DNA of 20,519 nucleotides. It comes from Fibrobacter sp. UBA4223. GTDB taxonomy: Bacteria; Fibrobacterota; Fibrobacteria; Fibrobacterales; Fibrobacteraceae. Shown one piece after another: positions 15,993 through 20,519 of the stretch. Numbering within the stretch: the first letter of the stretch is position 1; each line of letters begins with the position of its first letter. The translations under genes were made by a program, and so were the position numbers. A model generated the notes under the pieces. It had not been told where the DNA came from and ran no database searches. It worked only from the letters and a program-made list of their open reading frames with translations. Location of the stretch: positions 1 to 20,519 of the forward strand of contig DFTB01000005.1 of assembly GCA_002382975.1 (NCBI GenBank), in the 5' to 3' direction.

Positions 15993-16652
15993 TTACTTCT
16001 CTCTCTTGTTGTCGTTCATGACGTCCTTGCCAATCTTTTCACCGTGCATGATCCACACCTTGATACCGATGGCACCATAAACGGTCTTGGCAATGGCAGT
16101 CGCATAATCGATGTCAGCGCGGAGAGTGTGCAGAGGCACGCGGCCTTCGGCATACTTTTCAACGCGGGCAATTTCGGCACCACCGAGGCGGCCACCGCAC
16201 TGCACCTTGATTCCTTCCACACCCATGCGCATAGCGCTCTGGATGGCGCGCTTCATGGCGCGACGGAAAGAAATACGCTTTTCGAGCTGACGAGCAATGT
16301 TTTCGGCCACGAGCTTCGCGTCCGTTTCGGGGCGGCGGATTTCGTGGACGTTGATGTAAATTTCCTTACCCGTGAGGAACTGGAGTTCACCCTTGAGGCG
16401 TTCCAGCTCTTCGCCCTTCTTACCGATAACGATACCCGGGCGGGCAGTGAACAGGTTCACGCAGACTTTCTTGACGGTGCGTTCGATGCCCACCTTGGAA
16501 AGGGAGGCGTGTTCGAAACGCTTCATCAGGTAGCGGCGCAGCACGATATCTTCGTACAGAAGATCGGCAAACTTGTCTTCGGCATACCACTTGGATTCCC
16601 AGCCGCGGATGACGCCAAGACGAAGACCATTCGGATGAGTTTTCTGACCCAT
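15993..16652 (-). CDS. rpsC: 30S ribosomal protein uS3
   Basis: A 219-residue protein beginning [20 protein letters not shown]. The N-terminal KH domain carries the GKKG loop at 77-80. SFRRAMKRA (128-136) holds Arg130, Arg131 and Lys134, equivalent to the mRNA-entry helicase residues of E. coli, and the C-terminal domain includes [17 protein letters not shown] lies eight bases upstream of the ATG. It forms the mRNA entry site with uS4 and uS5; the uS4 gene is not in the window. Confidence 0.98.
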   Translation of the reverse strand: MGQKTHPNGLRLGVIRGWESKWYAEDKFADLLYEDIVLRRYLMKRFEHASLSKVGIERTVKKVCVNLFTARPGIVIGKKGEELERLKGELQFLTGKEIYINVHEIRRPETDAKLVAENIARQLEKRISFRRAMKRAIQSAMRMGVEGIKVQCGGRLGGAEIARVEKYAEGRVPLHTLRADIDYATAIAKTVYGAIGIKVWIMHGEKIGKDVMNDNKREK

Positions 16653-16657
16653 TTTAA

Positions 16658-17005
16658 TTACTCCTTGTTGGCCACAACGACTGTGATGTGAGAGAGCGGC
16701 TTTTCGATACGGAAAGCACGGCCCTGGGAACGGGGGTGGATACGCTTCATGATGGTACCGCCGTCGGCAGTGATGGTCTTGACCACCAGTTCTTCGGCAG
16801 TGACCGGAGCGGCAGACTTCTGCTTGAAGTTAGCGACAGCGGACTTCAGAGCGTTTTCTACCAGCGGAGCACCCTTGGTTTGAGTGTGGAGGATGGAGAG
16901 CATTGCAAATGCCTCATCCACGGACTTGCCGCGGACCAGGTCAACGACCCGGCGAAGCTTGCGCACGCCGTAGCGCACGTTTTTTACTTTAGCAACAGCT
17001 TGCAT
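16658..17005 (-). CDS. rplV: 50S ribosomal protein uL22
   Basis: A 115-residue protein with [20 protein letters not shown] and the end [21 protein letters not shown], which flanks the extended hairpin lining the exit tunnel with uL4. This hairpin region is where macrolide-resistance changes arise in the family; nothing odd is evident here. Its ATG overlaps the rpsS stop by one base. Confidence 0.98.
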   Translation of the reverse strand: MQAVAKVKNVRYGVRKLRRVVDLVRGKSVDEAFAMLSILHTQTKGAPLVENALKSAVANFKQKSAAPVTAEELVVKTITADGGTIMKRIHPRSQGRAFRIEKPLSHITVVVANKE

Positions 17006-17289
17006 TATTTCTTTCCTCCAGCAGCGGTTTCAGTCTTTCTGTGTCCGCGGAACGTACGGGTCATGGAGAATTCACCCAGCTTGTGGCCCACCATGTTTTC
17101 GGTGACATACACAGGGATGAACTGCTTGCCGTTATAGACGGAGAACGTAAGTCCGACCATATCCGGGACGATTGTGGAACGACGGGACCAGGTCTTGATA
17201 GGCTGCTTCTTGTCGGAGCCGGCCATCGCCTGGGCTTTGCTTAAAACGTGGGAATCCACGAATGCACCTTTCTTAAGGGATCTCGACAT
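17005..17289 (-). CDS. rpsS: 30S ribosomal protein uS19
   Basis: A 94-residue protein beginning [18 protein letters not shown], with [20 protein letters not shown] and [19 protein letters not shown]. In the head of the 30S subunit it partners uS13. It starts three bases after rplB. Confidence 0.98.
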   Translation of the reverse strand: MSRSLKKGAFVDSHVLSKAQAMAGSDKKQPIKTWSRRSTIVPDMVGLTFSVYNGKQFIPVYVTENMVGHKLGEFSMTRTFRGHRKTETAAGGKK

Positions 17290-17292
17290 GAA

Positions 17293-18123
17293 TTAGGCCC
17301 TCTTCTGACGACGACGCACGATGTACTTATCGGTGCGCTTATTGTTACGAGTTTTGGCACCCTTGGAGTTCTTGCCCCAGGGAGAGCACGGATGGCGACC
17401 ACCAGAAGTACGACCTTCACCACCACCAAGGGGGTGGTCCACCGGGTTCATCACGACACCGCGGACAGCGGGACGCTTGCCCAGCCAGCGAGAGCGGCCG
17501 GCAGAACCCGAAGATTCGTTCATGTGATCGATGTTGGAAACCTGACCCACAACGGCAAGGCAATCTTCCGAGATGTAGCGAACTTCGCCACTCGGGAGCT
17601 TGATCTGGCAGAGCTTGCCGTCCTTAGCCACCAGTTCGGCACCGGCGCCAGCGGAACGAGCAATCTGGGCACCCTTGCCTGGCTTCATTTCGATGTTGTG
17701 GATAACGGTGTTCAGCGGGATATCGCGAATCGGGAGAGCGTTACCTACGCGGAATTCGGCACCTTCGCCGGAATTCAGCACGTCACCGACCTTGATTTCG
17801 GCCGGAGCGATGATGTAGCAGCGCTTGCCGTTTGCATACTTGACAAGAGCGATACGGGCGGAACGGTTCGGATCGTATTCCACGGTTTCAACCGTGCAGG
17901 GGATGCCTGCGAACTTGCGCTTGAAATCGATGATACGGTACAGCTTCTTGTGACCACCACCGCGACGGCGGGAGGTGATTTCACCTGCGTTGTTGCGGCC
18001 GGAGCTGCTCTTGATACCTTCGGTAAGAGGCTTGTACGGCTTGGCAGCGGTGATTTCCTTGCGGTCACCAATCTGCTTGTAACGCAGAGTCGGGGTAAGC
18101 GGGCGATAAGATTTCAGACCCAT
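17293..18123 (-). CDS. rplB: 50S ribosomal protein uL2
   Basis: A 276-residue protein: a conserved N-terminal segment ([19 protein letters not shown], 42-60), the OB and SH3-like core, and the C-terminal PTC-proximal stretch [20 protein letters not shown]. His230 corresponds to E. coli His229, implicated in peptidyl transfer and subunit association; the next histidine of the E. coli HPHGGG motif is Leu232 here. It starts two bases after rplW. Confidence 0.98.
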   Translation of the reverse strand: MGLKSYRPLTPTLRYKQIGDRKEITAAKPYKPLTEGIKSSSGRNNAGEITSRRRGGGHKKLYRIIDFKRKFAGIPCTVETVEYDPNRSARIALVKYANGKRCYIIAPAEIKVGDVLNSGEGAEFRVGNALPIRDIPLNTVIHNIEMKPGKGAQIARSAGAGAELVAKDGKLCQIKLPSGEVRYISEDCLAVVGQVSNIDHMNESSGSAGRSRWLGKRPAVRGVVMNPVDHPLGGGEGRTSGGRHPCSPWGKNSKGAKTRNNKRTDKYIVRRRQKRA

Positions 18124-18125
18124 GA

Positions 18126-18428
18126 TTATACTCCTTCGAACTCGGCAATCTTTTGCCCGGCCTTAAGTGTGATGTAGGCCTTCTTCCAGTTGGGTTTCTT
18201 GCCAGCGACCATGCGGACGCGCTTGATCTTGCCGCGGTTGATGAGGGTGTTGACAGAGTCAACCTTCACATCGAAACGCTTTTCGATAGCGGCCTTGATT
18301 TCGTCCTTGGTGGCCTTCATGGCGACTTTGAAAACGTACTTGTGCACATCCTTGCGAGCGTCCACCATGTTCTTGGTAGATTCTTCGGTAATGTGAGGTG
18401 CTACGAGAATTTCGTGAAGTTCTTTCAT
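18126..18428 (-). CDS. rplW: 50S ribosomal protein uL23
   Basis: A 100-residue protein with [13 protein letters not shown] near the N terminus, [20 protein letters not shown] and [14 protein letters not shown]. It sits at the tunnel exit and is the docking platform for trigger factor and SRP; Glu15 aligns with the E. coli trigger-factor contact Glu18. Trigger factor itself is encoded at 1-1260. Its ATG overlaps the rplD stop by one base. Confidence 0.98.
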   Translation of the reverse strand: MKELHEILVAPHITEESTKNMVDARKDVHKYVFKVAMKATKDEIKAAIEKRFDVKVDSVNTLINRGKIKRVRMVAGKKPNWKKAYITLKAGQKIAEFEGV

Positions 18429-19048
18429 TAGCGGCCTCCTTCAAGTTCGTTCAAAGCTGCTTGAGAAACAACAACATTGTTTGCGCGGATGATGTCGTAG
18501 GTGTTCACGTCTTCGACGCGAGCGCAACGGCACCAAGGGATGTTGTTGGAAGAAAGGTACAGGTTCGTGTCAGCGCCGCTCGTGATGAAGAGCACGTTAC
18601 GCTGTTCGATACCGGACTTGGCGAGAACAGAGAGGAGGTCCTTGGTCTTCGGGGCATTGAAGCTGAGAGCTTCGAACACGAAGAACTTGCCTTCTTGAGC
18701 CTTGGTAGCCAGGGCGGAGTGGAAAGCGATCTTCTTGACCTTCTTGTTCACCTTCTCAAAGTAGTCGTGGGACTTGGGACCGTGAGCCTTGGCACCGCGA
18801 ACCCACACAGCGGAGGTGTTCTGACCGGAGCGGGCGCGACCCGTGCCCTTCTGCTTCCAGGGCTTCTGGCCACCACCGCTGACCGAGGACTTGTTCTTGG
18901 TCTGGGCGGTACCCTGACGGGCGTTGTTCAGAATAGCCTTGATGTGCAGATACATGCAGACCTTGTTGACTTCTTCATCGAACAAAGCCGGGAGCTGAAT
19001 ATCGTTTTTGAAATCGCCAGTTGCGGCGAAGAGCTTTGCAGTTGCCAT
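18428..19048 (-). CDS. rplD: 50S ribosomal protein uL4
   Basis: A 206-residue protein. The tunnel-lining loop contains GGGQKPWKQKGTGRARSGQ (58-76), the conserved basic segment near the constriction, and KAHGPKSHDY follows. The globular domain ends ALNELEGGR. In E. coli uL4 also represses the S10 operon through its leader; here the block is continuous with tuf, so no such leader can be recognised directly upstream of rpsJ. Its ATG overlaps the rplC stop by one base. Confidence 0.97.
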   Translation of the reverse strand: MATAKLFAATGDFKNDIQLPALFDEEVNKVCMYLHIKAILNNARQGTAQTKNKSSVSGGGQKPWKQKGTGRARSGQNTSAVWVRGAKAHGPKSHDYFEKVNKKVKKIAFHSALATKAQEGKFFVFEALSFNAPKTKDLLSVLAKSGIEQRNVLFITSGADTNLYLSSNNIPWCRCARVEDVNTYDIIRANNVVVSQAALNELEGGR

Positions 19049-19665
19049 TAGTCTTTCCTCACCACGATGATGCTGTTCTTTGCACCGGGGACAGCGCCAC
19101 GGACAAAGATCAGGTTGCGGTCGCCGTCGACTTTGACGACCTGGAGGTGCTTGACGGTCACTTTCTTGTTACCGTATTGACCAGGCATGCGCTTGCCCGG
19201 GAACACGCGACCCGGATAGGAGTGAGCGGAGGTGCCGCCCGGTTCGCGCATATTGTGCGTACCGTGAGAACGGGGACCGCTGTGGAATCCGTGGCGCTTG
19301 ATGGCACCAGAGAAACCGTGACCCTTGGAAATGCCGGAGACGTTCACCATCTTTGCGTCGGCGAAGTCTGCAGCCCCGAATTCCTTGCCTACCGGCCAGG
19401 CTTCGAGATCGGCAACATCAAATTCGGCGAGGTGCTCGCGAACAGCGACATCGGCCTTCTTGAAGTGGCCGATTTCAGCCTTGTTGGCGCGATGTTCTTT
19501 CTTGAGACCAAAACCGATCTGGACGGCAGTGTAACCATCCTTTTCTTCTGTCTTGTGGCAAACGACCACACACGGACCGGCTTCGAGAACCGTTACAGGA
19601 ACGCATTCGCCCTGTTCCGTGAACACTTGGGTCATTCCCAACTTCTTTGCGAGAATACCATTCAT
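19048..19665 (-). CDS. rplC: 50S ribosomal protein uL3
   Basis: A 205-residue protein beginning MNGILAKKLGMTQVFTEQGE, with GISKGHGFSGAIKRHGFHSG (111-130) and the PTC-directed loop EPGGTSAHSYPGRVFPGKRM (141-160). It is an early assembly protein whose loop approaches the peptidyl-transferase centre. By alignment, the position of E. coli Gln150, methylated by PrmB, is Ala147 here. It starts five bases after rpsJ. Confidence 0.98.
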   Translation of the reverse strand: MNGILAKKLGMTQVFTEQGECVPVTVLEAGPCVVVCHKTEEKDGYTAVQIGFGLKKEHRANKAEIGHFKKADVAVREHLAEFDVADLEAWPVGKEFGAADFADAKMVNVSGISKGHGFSGAIKRHGFHSGPRSHGTHNMREPGGTSAHSYPGRVFPGKRMPGQYGNKKVTVKHLQVVKVDGDRNLIFVRGAVPGAKNSIIVVRKD

Positions 19666-19670
19666 TGTTA

Positions 19671-19979
19671 TTAGACCTTAATATCGACCTCGACACCAGC
19701 CGGCAAGTCAAGTTTCATGAGGGAATCTACAGTTTGAGGAGTAGCATCGATGATGTCGATGAGACGCTTGTGAGTCCTGGATTCAAACTGTTCACGAGAA
19801 GTCTTGTCAATATGCGGAGAGCGGAGCACCGTATATTTCTGGACTTTCGTCGGGAGGGGAATGGGGCCCGCGATACGGGCGCCCGTCTGCTTAGCTGTAT
19901 TCACGATGTCTTGAGCAGAGCGGTCGATCATACGATGATCGAAGCTCTTCAAGCGAATACGAATGCGTTCACCAGCCAT
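19671..19979 (-). CDS. rpsJ: 30S ribosomal protein uS10 (NusE)
   Basis: A 102-residue protein beginning [20 protein letters not shown], with [19 protein letters not shown] and the extended loop [20 protein letters not shown]. In the 30S head it binds near uS3 and uS14; with NusB it also acts in transcription antitermination. It follows tuf after nine bases, so the str and S10 blocks are joined here. Confidence 0.98.
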   Translation of the reverse strand: MAGERIRIRLKSFDHRMIDRSAQDIVNTAKQTGARIAGPIPLPTKVQKYTVLRSPHIDKTSREQFESRTHKRLIDIIDATPQTVDSLMKLDLPAGVEVDIKV

Positions 19980-19988
19980 GATATTTCC

Positions 19989-20519
19989 TTACTTGATGAT
20001 TTCGGTTACGGAGCCAGCACCAACGGTACGGCCACCTTCACGGATAGCGAAGCGGAGCTGCTTTTCCATGGCGATGGGGGCGATCAGGTTCACGTGGATG
20101 GTAACGGTGTCACCCGGGGTAACCATCTCGACACCTTCAGGGAGCTGGATGGTGCCGGTCACGTCGGTGGTGCGGAAGTAGAACTGAGGACGGTAGCCGT
20201 TCATGAACGGGGTGTGGCGGCCGCCTTCGTCCTTGGTCAGAACGTAGATTTCTGCCTTGAACTCGGTGTGCGGGGTCACGGACTTCGGGGCGGCGAGAAC
20301 CTGGCCGCGGCTGATGTCCTTCTTTTCGGCGCCGCGAAGGAGCAGGCCGACGTTGTCGCCCGCCTGGGCGTCGTCCAAAAGCTTGCGGAACATTTCAACG
20401 CCGGTAACCACGTATTCGGTGGTCTCGCCGAGGCCCACGCGTTCAACCTTGTCGTTCAGGTGAACGACGCCGCGTTCGATACGGCCGGTAGCGACAGTGC
20501 CGCGGCCGGTGATGGTGAA
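19989..20519 (-). CDS. tuf: elongation factor Tu, C-terminal part (cut by window edge)
   Basis: The window holds the last 176 residues, from [17 protein letters not shown] to the end [15 protein letters not shown], covering most of domain II and all of domain III of a protein about 395 residues long; the GTPase domain lies beyond the window end. Conserved blocks include [32 protein letters not shown] and [21 protein letters not shown]-Tu delivers aminoacyl-tRNA to the ribosome as a GTP complex. It is in frame without breaks and reads into rpsJ after nine bases. Confidence 0.98.
   Translation of the reverse strand, partial: FTITGRGTVATGRIERGVVHLNDKVERVGLGETTEYVVTGVEMFRKLLDDAQAGDNVGLLLRGAEKKDISRGQVLAAPKSVTPHTEFKAEIYVLTKDEGGRHTPFMNGYRPQFYFRTTDVTGTIQLPEGVEMVTPGDTVTIHVNLIAPIAMEKQLRFAIREGGRTVGAGSVTEIIK

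Noticed and set aside
17248..18177. 309-codon plus-strand open frame over rplB
   Set aside because: Antisense to a complete, conserved uL2 gene, with low-complexity composition reflecting its complement.

Overview
The window is almost entirely chromosomal core: one very long, tightly packed ribosomal-protein and transcription superoperon on the minus strand (about 7.2 to 20.5 kb), then a small surface-polysaccharide assembly cluster (about 1.4 to 7.1 kb), then a tRNA-Leu and the trigger factor gene. Protein lengths and style (zinc-type uS14, long bL17, an OPX/Wzz/Wzy/Wzx export set), a moderately GC-rich core and an AT-richer accessory block fit a Gram-negative member of the FCB group. Fibrobacter or a close relative is my best guess, but this is inference from general protein character, not from a database match.

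Minus-strand superoperon, in transcription order: the 3' part of tuf (cut by the window edge), rpsJ-rplC-rplD-rplW-rplB-rpsS-rplV-rpsC-rplP-rpmC-rpsQ (S10 block), rplN-rplX-rplE-rpsN-rpsH-rplF-rplR-rpsE-rpmD-rplO-secY-infA-rpmJ (spc block), rpsM-rpsK-rpoA-rplQ (alpha block). No gap between these genes exceeds 26 bases. Several junctions are one-base TAATG or TAGTG overlaps, so the block is probably translationally coupled. rpsD, usual between rpsK and rpoA, is absent, as are adk and map between secY and infA. A strong intrinsic terminator at 7152-7183 closes the block.

Polysaccharide cluster: wza-like OPX protein, wzz-like chain-length/co-polymerase protein and wzy-like polymerase run on the minus strand as an apparent operon. 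They converge on a wzx-like flippase, the only plus-strand gene, whose 3' end overlaps the 3' end of the polymerase gene by 102 bases. A SAM-dependent methyltransferase gene diverges from the flippase. Together these would flip a lipid-linked repeat unit, polymerise it and export the chain; the methyltransferase might modify it. No glycosyltransferase, initiating transferase or tyrosine kinase is present, so repeat-unit synthesis must be encoded elsewhere.

A tRNA-Leu(UAG) gene lies 35 bases upstream of tig with no terminator visible between them. I saw no mobile element, CRISPR array, prophage gene or rRNA. No stretch over 300 bases lacks a gene. The most unusual parts are the stripped-down export cassette inserted between housekeeping loci and its overlapping convergent genes; nothing here clearly amounts to an undescribed system.
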